Position numbers and translations under genes: made by a program. Positions 7,972 to 16,094 of a stretch of 64,000 bases of DNA are shown here, piece by piece. Numbering within the stretch: the stretch's first letter is position 1; every line of letters starts with the position of its first letter. The stretch comes from CAZCPB01 sp044223975 (lineage in GTDB: Bacteria; Planctomycetota; Phycisphaerae; Phycisphaerales; UBA1924): NCBI GenBank assembly GCA_044223975.1, contig JBGALI010000008.1:62001-126000 (forward strand). The letters are read 5' to 3'. A model generated the notes under the pieces. The model searched no databases. It saw only the letters and a list, made by a program, of their open reading frames with translations, and was not told where the DNA came from.

Positions 7972-8682
7972 ATGCGCCGAGTGCTGGTGGGCGAACTGAT
8001 GGACGAGCCTGGCGTGCCCCGCGAGGAGCTTGACGCGGCACTGCGCTACATCCGGACGGTCAACGGACGCTACGGCGGCAGCCGCGCCCTGATCGCCCAT
8101 CTCGAGCGATGGTCGCGGCGCTGGCCCAAGGACCGACCGATCACCATGCTTGACGTGGGCACGGGCTCGGCGGACATCCCCCTCACCGCCCGCACGTGGG
8201 CGCGGGGGGCGGGCTTTGACCTTCGCATCACCGCCGTTGATCTGCACGAGACGACGCTCGACCTGGCGCGCGAGCACATCGCGGGGGACCCCGGGATCAC
8301 GCTCGCGCGGGCCGATGCGCTCCGGCTCGACGAACTCTTCGCTCCCGGTCAGTTCGACTACGCGCACGCGGGCATGTTCCTGCACCACCTCACCGATGCG
8401 CAGGTCGAGATCGTCCTGCGCGGCATGGACCGCGTGGCGCGGGCGGGCCTGGTGTGGAACGACCTGCACCGATCACGCCTGCACCACGCGATCATCAGCC
8501 TAATGGTCGCGGGAAAGCCGCGCATGGTGGCGCACGACGCGCGCGTGAGCGTCGCGGCCGGTTTCACGCGGGCAGAGTGCGAAGGCTTTGCCGCCCGTCT
8601 TGGACTCGGATACCTCGAGTACCACCGCTCGCCGCTGTGGTACCGGTTCACGCTGGCGGGTGAGAAGCCCGGGGCGTGGTGA
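7972..8682 (+). CDS. class I SAM-dependent methyltransferase
   Basis: 236 residues. The SAM-binding core is visible: ITMLDVGTGSADIPLTART (motif I), ITAVDLHETTLDLAREHI (motif II) and FDYAHAGMFLHHLTDAQVEI (motif IV region). The acceptor is not identifiable. The next gene (33 bp downstream) encodes a geranylgeranyl-reductase-like flavoprotein. In many bacteria such a methyltransferase/flavoprotein pair accompanies a type III polyketide synthase that makes alkylresorcinol- or alkylpyrone-type lipids; no such synthase is in this window. The start at 7972 is preferred over an upstream frame to 7675 because that would overlap the htrA start region and because of the TAGCAT box. Confidence 0.8.
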   Translation: MRRVLVGELMDEPGVPREELDAALRYIRTVNGRYGGSRALIAHLERWSRRWPKDRPITMLDVGTGSADIPLTARTWARGAGFDLRITAVDLHETTLDLAREHIAGDPGITLARADALRLDELFAPGQFDYAHAGMFLHHLTDAQVEIVLRGMDRVARAGLVWNDLHRSRLHHAIISLMVAGKPRMVAHDARVSVAAGFTRAECEGFAARLGLGYLEYHRSPLWYRFTLAGEKPGAW

Positions 8683-8704
8683 ATCGGTGGTTGCCGTCCG
8701 GCCC

Positions 8705-8710
8705 TACGGT
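8705..8710 (+). promoter_or_regulatory. candidate -10 box of the leaderless flavoprotein gene
   Basis: TACGGT, 5 nt before ATG 8716 and inside the 33-bp gap after the methyltransferase stop. The flavoprotein may therefore have its own promoter as well as read-through. Confidence 0.4.
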
Positions 8711-8715
8711 CTGGC

Positions 8716-9807
8716 ATGACGCGCGTGGTCATCATCGGCGCAGGGCCGGCGGGGAGCAGCGCCGCGTTTCACCTCGCCAGCGCGGGGTTCGAGGTCACGA
8801 TCATCGAGCGGGCGGCGTTCCCGCGCGTCAAGGTCTGCGGCGAGTTCATCAGCCCCGGCGCGACCGAGGTGCTCGAAGCCATCCTGCCTGCCCGCGACCT
8901 GCTCGACGCCGGTGCCCGACGAGTGGATCGGCTGGTCCTCGAGCTTGGTGACAGGGCGGCCGCGTGGGAGCTGCCCACGCCCGCGTGGGCGATCAGCCGG
9001 GCCGGGCTCGACGTGATGCTGCTGCAACGCGCGGGTCGGGCCGGGGCTCGCGTGGAGCAGCCCGCGAGCGTGCGTGCAGTCAAGTACGCAGATGACGGCG
9101 TCACGGTCATGCTCGGCGACGGACGCTCACTCGAAGCTGAGATCGTCATTCACGCCGATGGTTCGGGCCGGCACGATCCTGCGGGGTCGGTGCCGTGCGA
9201 CGAGCGGCTGGTCGGGCACAAGTGCCACCTGCGGGTGCCCGGCGGCGTGCAGGGCGTGCGCATGCGGGCCGGGCGCGGTGCGTACGTCGGGACGATCCAG
9301 GTCGAAGGAGACCTTGCGACGTGCGCCCTGGTGGCGAGGAAGGCGCGGATCGCCGAGGTCGGCGGCGATGCGGACGAGATGCTGCGCCGGCTCTGGCCCG
9401 GGTACGACGCCGCGTGGCGCGCGGGGGAATGGAAGTCCTGCGGCGTAGCGCGGTCGCGCTACATCCGGCCGGGGCACCCGCGTGCTTTTCGTATCGGCAA
9501 CGCCGCGGCCGCGGTGGACCCGATCGGTGGTGAGGGGATTGGGCTGGCGCTGTGGGCGGGGACGGAACTGGCTCGGTTGCTTGCCGCTTCGGCATCCGAC
9601 ATCGCAACGGCTCAGCGGCTGCTTGCGGTAGCGTATTCGCGCCGATTGCGGACGCGCCTGCCCGCGTGTCGCGCCGCGGGGGAACTGCTCATGCGGGAGG
9701 GGCTGGTCCGAGCCCTGTGGCCCCTGACGCACGTGCCGTGGCTGGTGATGAGGCCATGGTATGCGATGACGGGAAAACCCGTCCGGAGCACCGCGGCAGG
9801 GGCGTAG
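8716..9807 (+). CDS. FAD-dependent oxidoreductase, geranylgeranyl reductase-like
   Basis: 363 residues. The N-terminal dinucleotide fold starts with VVIIGAGPAGSSAAFHLASA and ends the strand with the Glu of TIIERAAFPR. VCGEFISPGA (about residues 44-53) is the conserved CGxxxSPxA region of the group. The second FAD contact is IGNAAAAVDPIGGEGIGLAL (about 263-282). These are hallmarks of the p-hydroxybenzoate hydroxylase/geranylgeranyl reductase group. The substrate is unknown; a quinone, polyketide lipid or isoprenoid is likely, given the coupled methyltransferase. There is no membrane span. The pair forms a small unit transcribed away from the htrA genes. Confidence 0.85.
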   Translation: MTRVVIIGAGPAGSSAAFHLASAGFEVTIIERAAFPRVKVCGEFISPGATEVLEAILPARDLLDAGARRVDRLVLELGDRAAAWELPTPAWAISRAGLDVMLLQRAGRAGARVEQPASVRAVKYADDGVTVMLGDGRSLEAEIVIHADGSGRHDPAGSVPCDERLVGHKCHLRVPGGVQGVRMRAGRGAYVGTIQVEGDLATCALVARKARIAEVGGDADEMLRRLWPGYDAAWRAGEWKSCGVARSRYIRPGHPRAFRIGNAAAAVDPIGGEGIGLALWAGTELARLLAASASDIATAQRLLAVAYSRRLRTRLPACRAAGELLMREGLVRALWPLTHVPWLVMRPWYAMTGKPVRSTAAGA

Positions 9808-9876
9808 CTGGTCCGGCGACCGTACCACAGACCCGCAATAGGGCCCGGATTCGTCGTCATCCCCGGATTGTCTCTC

Positions 9877-9882
9877 TACAAT
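9877..9882 (+). promoter_or_regulatory. candidate -10 box of the ABC-F gene
   Basis: TACAAT, one base from the TATAAT consensus, 8 nt before a TTG start codon at 9891. No ribosome site is seen. Confidence 0.45.
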
Positions 9883-9890
9883 CCCCTCCC

Positions 9891-11900
9891 TTGCCACTCC
9901 TCACCGCCACCAACATCAAGCATGCGTACGGCCAGTCGATCATCCTCGACGGCGTTTCTCTCACGGTCGAGCCCGGCGAGCGCATCGGCATTGTCGGCCG
10001 CAACGGCTGCGGCAAGTCGACGCTCATGAAGATCATGACCGGGCAGATCGCCCAGGACTCGGGCACGATCTCGCTGCAGCGCGGCTCGCGGGCCGGGTAC
10101 CTGCACCAGGACCCCAACCTCGACCCGTCCGAAACGGTCCAGGAAGCCGCCGAGGGCGCCTTCGCCGAGCTGCACAAGGCCCATCACGACCTGAACCTCG
10201 CGTACGACGCCATGGCCGAGGCGAGCAACCGCGGCGACGATGCCGAGGTTGAGCGCCTGATGAAGCAGCAGGCCAAGCTCGAGGAGGAGATGGAGCGCCT
10301 CGGCGGCTACGCGGTCGAGCACAAGATCGGCGCGGTGCTGCACGGCCTGAGCTTCACCGATGCCCAGTTCTCGCTCAAGGTCGGCAAGCTCTCGGGCGGG
10401 CAGAAGGGGCGGCTCGCGCTCGCCCGCCTGCTTCTCGAAGAGCCCGACATCCTCCTGCTCGATGAGCCGACGAACCACCTCGACATCGACGGGCGCCTGT
10501 GGCTCGAATCCTTCTTGAAGGACACGTTCCGCGGCGCCGTGGTGATGGTCAGCCACGACCGCTACCTGCTCGACAACGTGGTCAACCGGATTCTTGAGGT
10601 CGAGCAGCACCGGCTGATCGAGTACCCGGGAAACTACGCCGCGTTCAGAGAGACGCGGGCCCTGCGTCGGCTCACGCAGATGCGGGCCCACGAGAAGCAG
10701 CAGGACAAGTTCAAGAAAGAGATGGAGTTTGTCCTCAAGTACAAGGCCGGGCAGCGGGCCAAGGAGGCCAAGGGCCGGCTCACCAAGCTCGAGCGCGAGA
10801 AGGACCAGAACACCCTCGAGCGCCCCGTCGAGCTCGAGACCTTCAAGCTCAAGCTCGCCAAGGGTGAGCGTTCGAGCGACGTCAACGTCGCCGCACGCGG
10901 CATCTCCAAGACGTACCGGCGCGATGACGGCAGCGACAAGGTCCTCTTCCACGATCTCGATGTCACCATCGCCCGCGGCGAGCGGTGGGGAGTCATCGGC
11001 TGCAACGGCGCGGGCAAGACCACGCTGGTGCGCTGCCTGCTCGGCGACCTGCCGCCCGACACGGGCACAGTGAAGCTGGGAACCAACATCAAGATCGGGT
11101 ACTACCGCCAGACGCACGAGCACCTTGACCCCGAGAACACGGTGATCGAGCACCTGCAGCGGTCGGTGAAGCGCGAGACGGGCGCGATCATGGGCGAGCA
11201 GGAGGCGCGGAACCTCGCCGGGGCGTTCCTGTTCAGCGGGGATGAGCAGACGCGGAAGCTGGGAACGCTCTCGGGCGGCGAACGCAGCCGCGCGGCACTG
11301 GCGGCGCTCTTGGCCAGCGCCAAGAACCTGCTCGTGCTCGACGAACCGACGAACCACCTGGACATCCCCAGCGCCGAGCGCCTGGAAGAGTCGCTCGCCC
11401 TCCCCGACGAGGACGGCAACGGGTACGAGGGCACGCTGCTGCTCATCAGTCACGACCGCGCGCTGATCGACGCCACCTGCGACCACCTCATCGTGCTTGA
11501 CGGAACCGGCGAGGCCGAGATCTTCCACGGCAACTACACCGAGTGGCACGAAAAGGACCTCGCCAGGAAGCGTGAAGGCAACCGGCGCGAAGCCGAAGTG
11601 AAGGACCGCCGCGAGGATCAGGAAAAGAAGAAGCGCATCGCCGAAGAAGCCAAGAAGCGCGACGCGGCAAGGCAGGCCGGGCCCAGCAGCAACGCCCTGG
11701 CGCGGCTGAAGACCGAGCAGCTCGAGCAGAAGATCGAGAAGATCGCCTCACGCATGAAGCAGATCGACGCCGAGATGGGCGACCCCAGCGTGTGGCGCGA
11801 CCAGCGCAAGGCGCAGTCCTTGGGCGACGAGCGCAAGCGGCTCGCGGCGGAGATGGAGCCGCTGGAGTTTGAGTGGGCGCGGCGGGCGGAAGAGGGCTGA
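9891..11900 (+). CDS. ABC-F family ATPase (Uup/EttA-like, soluble, ribosome-associated type)
   Basis: About 669 residues from TTG 9891. There are two ABC cassettes with no membrane domain. Cassette 1 has Walker A GRNGCGKST, signature LSGGQKGR and Walker B ILLLDEPTNHLD. Cassette 2 has GCNGAGKTT, LSGGERSR and LLVLDEPTNHLD. Between them lies the charged helical linker that contacts the ribosomal E site in this family (rich in KEMEFVLKYKAGQRAKEAKG). The C-terminal 100 or so residues are a Lys/Glu-rich coiled coil as in Uup. The frame runs upstream to 9552 inside the flavoprotein gene, but similarity begins at LLTATNIKHAYGQ, and TTG 9891 with its TACAAT box is the best start. The role is inferred to be rescue or regulation of stalled ribosomes. 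Confidence 0.9.
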   Translation: MPLLTATNIKHAYGQSIILDGVSLTVEPGERIGIVGRNGCGKSTLMKIMTGQIAQDSGTISLQRGSRAGYLHQDPNLDPSETVQEAAEGAFAELHKAHHDLNLAYDAMAEASNRGDDAEVERLMKQQAKLEEEMERLGGYAVEHKIGAVLHGLSFTDAQFSLKVGKLSGGQKGRLALARLLLEEPDILLLDEPTNHLDIDGRLWLESFLKDTFRGAVVMVSHDRYLLDNVVNRILEVEQHRLIEYPGNYAAFRETRALRRLTQMRAHEKQQDKFKKEMEFVLKYKAGQRAKEAKGRLTKLEREKDQNTLERPVELETFKLKLAKGERSSDVNVAARGISKTYRRDDGSDKVLFHDLDVTIARGERWGVIGCNGAGKTTLVRCLLGDLPPDTGTVKLGTNIKIGYYRQTHEHLDPENTVIEHLQRSVKRETGAIMGEQEARNLAGAFLFSGDEQTRKLGTLSGGERSRAALAALLASAKNLLVLDEPTNHLDIPSAERLEESLALPDEDGNGYEGTLLLISHDRALIDATCDHLIVLDGTGEAEIFHGNYTEWHEKDLARKREGNRREAEVKDRREDQEKKKRIAEEAKKRDAARQAGPSSNALARLKTEQLEQKIEKIASRMKQIDAEMGDPSVWRDQRKAQSLGDERKRLAAEMEPLEFEWARRAEEG

Positions 11901-11949
11901 ACCGTTTGCCCGGCCAGCCGAACGGGCCAGATCGGCGCGGGGCTCGAGG

Positions 11950-13491
11950 TCAGGGCAGGGTGTAAAGCTCGATGGTTCGGCCCGATGGTCCCGCAATGCC
12001 GCCCCCGACGGTCCGAGCGGAAACCGGTAAGGGGCGGCCTTCGTGGACGAGCGCGAGTGTCTTGCCGTCGTTTGAGATGGCCCATCGGTCCCGAAAGCCG
12101 ATCGAGCTCGCTCTCCACACCGGCTTCCATTTTCCATTCGGTGTGAAATCGGCGACAACGAATTCCGGAGTTCGTGATACCAGGCAGAAGATGCGCGATC
12201 TGTCCGGCGTGAACGCGTGAATCCAGAAGCCGTCGCTTTCCGGCTGCGGGCGAATGATCTGAAGATCCGCTGCCGCGGAGTTCCACAGTTCTTCAATCGC
12301 CTTGGCCTCTGCTTCGATTGCATGCCGTGAAATCACGGTCACAGAGTTGTCGTCGAGGTTCCATTTGAAAATCGGCAAATCCCGTTCCACGTCCTCGGAA
12401 TGCATGGCGATAGTCTCGAGAATCACCGCGTGACCATCGCGTTCGGGAAGGTCCACAAGAAACTTCTCACAACGCCCGAGCAGCGGAGCGTCCTGCACGC
12501 TCACGCGTTTGAGCATCCGTCCGTTTTCCCCGTTGCGGCGTTCAATCCAGTAGCCGTTGGATTCCGGGATGAAACTGCCGTCAAAGAGCAGGGATGAGTT
12601 GGCGCGTTCACTTCCCGAGTAGGCGTACCCCTGCCGTTCATGGTTGCGATCAAATTCCACATATCGCTCCACGAATTCGGTGCGTGACAGCAGCCACGCA
12701 ACGTCAAGGTTCTGCGCGAGGCGGTAGAGTTGGGTAGACCAGATCGGGAACGTCTCATACGCCCTGCTCCACCTCCCAACCCCCGCCGCGAACATCCCTC
12801 CATACGCCGCGCCGATCACGATCACCAGCACCATCGCCCACCGCAAGCGCCGCAGCGCCGACCGCCCGATCACCCGCCCCCTATCGATGTTCCCGGCTCG
12901 CTTGTCGAGCCCGCACTCCGGGCACGGGCCCGGCGCGACGCCCGTGAGGCAGTACCCGCACCCGCGGCAGTGGGGTTCGCCCTTGCGCTGCGGGTGCATC
13001 CGCACGTGGACTGCCGCGCGAATGAGCACGAGCAACGCGATCGCCAACAGGGCGCCGATCTCTTCCGGCCAGTAGTGGTGGAGCAGTTCCCACACGTTGA
13101 TCGCGCGGACCTGCATGTGCACGATGAGGCTCTTGCCGTCGGGCAGGAACGCGATCGATTCGACCGACTCGGCGTCGGGAAGATCGATCACGCGGTCGGG
13201 CTTGTCGGCAAGCAGCGGGATGTCGCCCGAAAGTTGCTGCCCAACCGGACCGCCTTCCGCAATCGGCGGGTCGTCAGCATCGCACCACAGAGGCGCCGAG
13301 GCACAGAGAAGAACTGGCGCAAAGGCTCGGCCGCTTCTCTGACTTGTGCGCTCCTCTCTGTGTCTCTGTGTCTCTGTGGTGAATCCTCTTTCCGAATCCG
13401 CCCCGCGCGCACACACCGCCGCCGCCACCAGCGCCCCGGAGAGCGCCGCCCAGTTGATCCCGCCGCGCACCATTCCCTGCCGCCGCGCCAT
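11950..13491 (-). CDS. zinc-ribbon membrane protein carrying a repeat-derived insertion
   Basis: 513 residues from ATG 13491. After an N-terminal hydrophobic stretch, residues about 36-71 (beginning FTTETQRHREERTS) are translated directly from a CACAGAG-type palindromic repeat. A membrane helix follows (about 143-162), then a zinc ribbon with CRGCGY (Cys175, Cys178) and CPEC (Cys190, Cys193), a second helix (about 210-235) and a 270-residue extracytoplasmic domain. CxxCGY...CPxCG ribbons next to membrane helices are frequent in planctomycetes. The C-terminal part has FTPNGKWKPVWR and ISNDGKTLALVHEG, resembling WD40/TolB-type strands. ATG 13491 is favoured over 13536 because a TACGCT box lies 7 nt upstream. 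The function is unknown. Confidence 0.65.
   Translation of the reverse strand: MARRQGMVRGGINWAALSGALVAAAVCARGADSERGFTTETQRHREERTSQRSGRAFAPVLLCASAPLWCDADDPPIAEGGPVGQQLSGDIPLLADKPDRVIDLPDAESVESIAFLPDGKSLIVHMQVRAINVWELLHHYWPEEIGALLAIALLVLIRAAVHVRMHPQRKGEPHCRGCGYCLTGVAPGPCPECGLDKRAGNIDRGRVIGRSALRRLRWAMVLVIVIGAAYGGMFAAGVGRWSRAYETFPIWSTQLYRLAQNLDVAWLLSRTEFVERYVEFDRNHERQGYAYSGSERANSSLLFDGSFIPESNGYWIERRNGENGRMLKRVSVQDAPLLGRCEKFLVDLPERDGHAVILETIAMHSEDVERDLPIFKWNLDDNSVTVISRHAIEAEAKAIEELWNSAAADLQIIRPQPESDGFWIHAFTPDRSRIFCLVSRTPEFVVADFTPNGKWKPVWRASSIGFRDRWAISNDGKTLALVHEGRPLPVSARTVGGGIAGPSGRTIELYTLP
13284..13380. repeat. CACAGAG/CTCTGTG palindromic repeat element (about 97 bp)
   Basis: The left arm (13284-13312) starts ACCACAGAGGCGCCGAGG. 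The right arm (13353-13380) ends GTGTCTCTGTGTCTCTGTGGT, whose reverse complement matches the left arm with a few changes. The 40-bp centre is unrelated sequence. Within the arms the 6-bp phrase CACAGA recurs. The element lies wholly inside an ORF on the minus strand and is kept in frame. Half copies are at 6317-6349 and, more degenerate, near 14644-14674. Confidence 0.75.
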
Positions 13492-13498
13492 GTCAAAG

Positions 13499-13504
13499 AG
13501 CGTA
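13499..13504 (-). promoter_or_regulatory. candidate -10 box of the zinc-ribbon protein gene
   Basis: TACGCT on the minus strand, 7 nt before ATG 13491, with no ribosome site. It is back-to-back with the plus-strand box at 13523-13528. Confidence 0.4.
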
Positions 13505-13522
13505 CCGGTCCCTGCGCCCCAG

Positions 13523-13528
13523 TACCAT
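13523..13528 (+). promoter_or_regulatory. candidate -10 box of the leaderless dipeptidase gene
   Basis: TACCAT, 6 nt before ATG 13535, with no ribosome site. It is separated by only 18 bp from the opposing minus-strand box. Confidence 0.4.
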
Positions 13529-13534
13529 ACCGGC

Positions 13535-14626
13535 ATGCTCCGATGGTTTGATGCCCATCTCGACCTGGCCTATCTCGCCGAGTGCGGGCGCGACATGCTG
13601 GCGCCTCTTGATCGCGCTGCCGCACCGCACCCGCCCGCGGCCGTGACGCTTGATTCGCTCCGCGCCGGCGGCGTCGGCGCGTGCCTGGGCACGATCTTCA
13701 CGGAGCCCGATGGCAACGACGCCGTCGCGTACCCCGCCGGTGACGCCGCCGCGGCAGCCAAAGCAGGCCTCAAGCAACTCGAACGCTACGAGAAGTGGGC
13801 ACGCGATGGACACATCCACCTCTCATCCCGCCATCCCCTTAGAAGCGAAGCAATAGAAGGTGTAGAGGCAGGTGGGACACCTGCCCCACTAGATCGGGTA
13901 GGTGTTCTGAAACAATGCCCGAGCCTCGGCATCCTCATCGAAGGCGCCGACCCGATCCTCTCCCCCGACCACCTTCACGAGTGGGTTGCGCGCGGCGTCG
14001 TCGCCATCGGCCTCACCTGGGCGCGCGCATCCCGCTACGCCGGCGGCAACTCCACGGACCTCGGACTCACCGACCTCGGCCGCGCGATGATCAGGGAAAT
14101 GGACCGCCTCGGCATCGTCCACGATGCCTCGCACCTTTCCGACCGCGCGATGGATGAACTCTTCACGCTCGCCACAGGCCCGATCATGGCCTCGCACTCC
14201 AACTGCCGCGCCATCGTCGCCACGGACAACCAGCGCCACCTCCGCGACGCCTCGATCCGCGAAATTGCCAGCCGCGGCGGGGTGATCGGGCTGAATCTGT
14301 TCTCCCCGTTCCTCGTCCCCGGCGGCGGGCGTGAACGGCGCGCGACCATCGCTGAGGCCATAGCGCACGTCGAGCGCATCTGCGAGATCGCCGGCCACCG
14401 GGGTGCCGTGGGCCTCGGGAGCGATATGGACGGCGGGTTCTCCGCGGCGATGATGCCCGAGGGCATCGATACGCCGAGCGATCTCGTCAAGCTCGCCGAG
14501 GCGCTCGACGCTCGGAACTGGAGCGACGACGAGATCCGCGGCTTCGCGCACGCGAACTGGTGGCGTTTTCTGGGGCGTTTCGGACCGACTGCCACCGAGC
14601 CGCAATCAGTCCGCGCTCATCCTTGA
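13535..14626 (+). CDS. M19-family (renal-type) dipeptidase
   Basis: 363 residues. Zinc-site elements of the membrane dipeptidase family are visible: DAHLD (His8, Asp10) at the N terminus, GILIEGADPI (metal-bridging Glu near 136), GIVHDASHLSD and IMASHSNCRAI for the later His ligands, and VGLGSDMDGG near the C terminus. There is no signal peptide, so a cytoplasmic enzyme is likely. It hydrolyses dipeptides, often with D-amino acids. Residues about 99-126 are an unusual insertion encoded by AT-richer DNA containing a perfect short palindrome. The C-terminal 7 codons overlap the convergent M48 gene. ATG 13535 is chosen from the TACCAT box and the family N terminus. Confidence 0.88.
   Translation: MLRWFDAHLDLAYLAECGRDMLAPLDRAAAPHPPAAVTLDSLRAGGVGACLGTIFTEPDGNDAVAYPAGDAAAAAKAGLKQLERYEKWARDGHIHLSSRHPLRSEAIEGVEAGGTPAPLDRVGVLKQCPSLGILIEGADPILSPDHLHEWVARGVVAIGLTWARASRYAGGNSTDLGLTDLGRAMIREMDRLGIVHDASHLSDRAMDELFTLATGPIMASHSNCRAIVATDNQRHLRDASIREIASRGGVIGLNLFSPFLVPGGGRERRATIAEAIAHVERICEIAGHRGAVGLGSDMDGGFSAAMMPEGIDTPSDLVKLAEALDARNWSDDEIRGFAHANWWRFLGRFGPTATEPQSVRAHP
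13867..13885. repeat. short perfect palindrome inside the dipeptidase gene
   Basis: GGCAGGTG, three bases, CACCTGCC. It sits in a locally AT-richer stretch (about 13828-13915) that encodes residues not expected in M19 dipeptidases and so looks like an in-frame insertion. Confidence 0.55.
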
Positions 14627-15625
14627 CGGTCCCTCCGTCGACGAGTCTTGCTCTTCTCCGTGCCTCCGTTCCTCTATCGCGAGCCCTGCTTGCGCCGCCG
14701 CGCACACCGCGCACCACGATGCCGGGCGCGACAGGTCGATCGTCCTCTCGCCCGCCTCGGCCTTCTTCTGCGGCGCCGGCGCGGGGGGAACTCTGGCGAG
14801 GAACTGTTCCTTGTACTCGCGCTCGTAGAGGGCGAACTTGGGGTTGTTCTGCGTGTACGCGTACTCGCCGGCCAGGAGTTTCTGGATCTGCGCGATCCGC
14901 GCCTTGGGGTCGGGGTGGGTCGCGAAGAAGCTCGAGGCGCTGTCGCTGCCCGCCTCTCGGTCGAGCACCTCCATCACCTGGAGCTGCCCCTTGGGGTCGT
15001 AGCCGACCTTCACCATGTAGCGCACGCCAAGGCGATCGGCCTCGAGCTCCTGGTCGCGGCTGAAGCTCAGCAGCACGAGCTGGCTCCCAAAGCCGAACGC
15101 GATCGGAGTTCCGTACCGCACCACGTCGCTCTTGCTGGTGGCGCCGATTACGGCGCCGATTACCGTCGCGGCGCCGCCGGCTGCGGCCTGCTGGGCCACG
15201 CGATCGTTGATGTGGCGCGCGGTCACGTGCCCGCACTCGTGCCCCAGCACGCCGGCCATTTCGGCCTCGTTGGTCAGCTTCACCGCCAGCCCGCGCGACA
15301 TGAACACCTTGCCCCCCGGCAGCGCGAAGGCGTTGATCACGTCCGAATCCAGCAGCGTGAACTCCCACGGCAGGCTGGGATAGTCGGCCTCCGTCTGGTC
15401 CGCCAGGCGTCGCCCGACGCGCGAAACGTACTGCTGAAGGTCCGCGCTCTTGACCTCGCCGCCGTACTCCTGGAGCATCTCCGGCTTGGCGTCGATGCCC
15501 ATTTTGATCTCTTCATCGCGGCTCAGCGCGTTGAACTGGCTGCGGCCCGTCGTCGGGTTGGTCGTGCAGGCCTGCAGGGCGAGGCTCACGGTCGCGAGGG
15601 CGGCGGCGCACAAAGGGCGATTCAT
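14606..15625 (-). CDS. M48-family metalloprotease lipoprotein
   Basis: 339 residues. Lipoprotein signal with lipobox LQAC (Cys20). The zinc motif HECGH is at 129-133, with the third ligand in the later DQELEADRLG. This is the BepA/LoiP-like group of periplasmic M48 proteases that act on outer-membrane proteins. A short glycine/alanine segment (about 148-165) follows the active site. The C terminus (about residue 290 on) departs from the family: a Cys pair (WCAVCAAAQ), then a charged tail EERRHGEEQDSS derived from DNA resembling the CACAGAG repeat. A clear AAGGAG ribosome site precedes ATG 15625, and a TACAAT hexamer lies about 26 nt upstream. It converges on the dipeptidase gene with a 21-bp overlap. 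Confidence 0.9.
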   Translation of the reverse strand: MNRPLCAAALATVSLALQACTTNPTTGRSQFNALSRDEEIKMGIDAKPEMLQEYGGEVKSADLQQYVSRVGRRLADQTEADYPSLPWEFTLLDSDVINAFALPGGKVFMSRGLAVKLTNEAEMAGVLGHECGHVTARHINDRVAQQAAAGGAATVIGAVIGATSKSDVVRYGTPIAFGFGSQLVLLSFSRDQELEADRLGVRYMVKVGYDPKGQLQVMEVLDREAGSDSASSFFATHPDPKARIAQIQKLLAGEYAYTQNNPKFALYEREYKEQFLARVPPAPAPQKKAEAGERTIDLSRPASWCAVCAAAQAGLAIEERRHGEEQDSSTEGPSRMSAD

Positions 15626-15774
15626 GGCGGCTCCTTGGCGGGCAAATCATTGTAACGATACGTTGCGCAGGGCCCCGTGGTGTCACGCGGGACAAGTCCG
15701 TGAGCGGTCCGTCACGTCTGGAGCCGGCCCGGCGCCGGGGACGCGTCGTGGAAGGGCGAACGAAGGGCCGGCAA

Positions 15775-16047
15775 CTACTGGTTTCGCCTCTCGGCCGTGC
15801 TCAGGGTCGCGGGGGCCTTGGAATTCGGCACCGCTCGACCCGGGGTGCTGCTCGACGGCGGGTTGCCCACGAGGCTGTCGAACGCGTGATCGACGACGGT
15901 TTCCGAGCGGTACACCGGCGAAACTGACCCGCGCGAGGAGCCCATGCCGCGCGACTGAACGGTCTGCTCATAGCAGCCCGCGCCGCCCACGACGGCGAGG
16001 CACCCGGCACACAGGAGGCCGAATTGGAACCGTCCGGAGCGTTTCAT
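15775..16047 (-). CDS. small lipoprotein, function unknown
   Basis: 90 residues. A positively charged start (MKRSGRF), a hydrophobic run and lipobox VGGAGC with Cys at about 25 give a typical lipoprotein signal. The mature part is Ser/Pro-rich and has no recognised domain. TACTGT stands 7 nt before the ATG and there is no ribosome site. It is a short stand-alone gene between the M48 and M28 genes on the same strand, with 149 bp to the former and 47 bp from the latter. It may be a small envelope lipoprotein of the same stress or turnover set; that is a guess from position only. Confidence 0.65.
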   Translation of the reverse strand: MKRSGRFQFGLLCAGCLAVVGGAGCYEQTVQSRGMGSSRGSVSPVYRSETVVDHAFDSLVGNPPSSSTPGRAVPNSKAPATLSTAERRNQ

Positions 16048-16054
16048 GCGAGAA

Positions 16055-16060
16055 ACAGTA
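16055..16060 (-). promoter_or_regulatory. candidate -10 box of the small lipoprotein gene
   Basis: TACTGT on the minus strand, 7 nt before ATG 16047. Confidence 0.35.
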
Positions 16061-16094
16061 TGCGTGCAGCGTGCGGGACGCTTGGTGCGGGAAC

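Noticed and set aside
11901..11949. Terminator between the ABC-F gene and the convergent zinc-ribbon gene
   Set aside because: Only a weak, broken GC stem with no T run.
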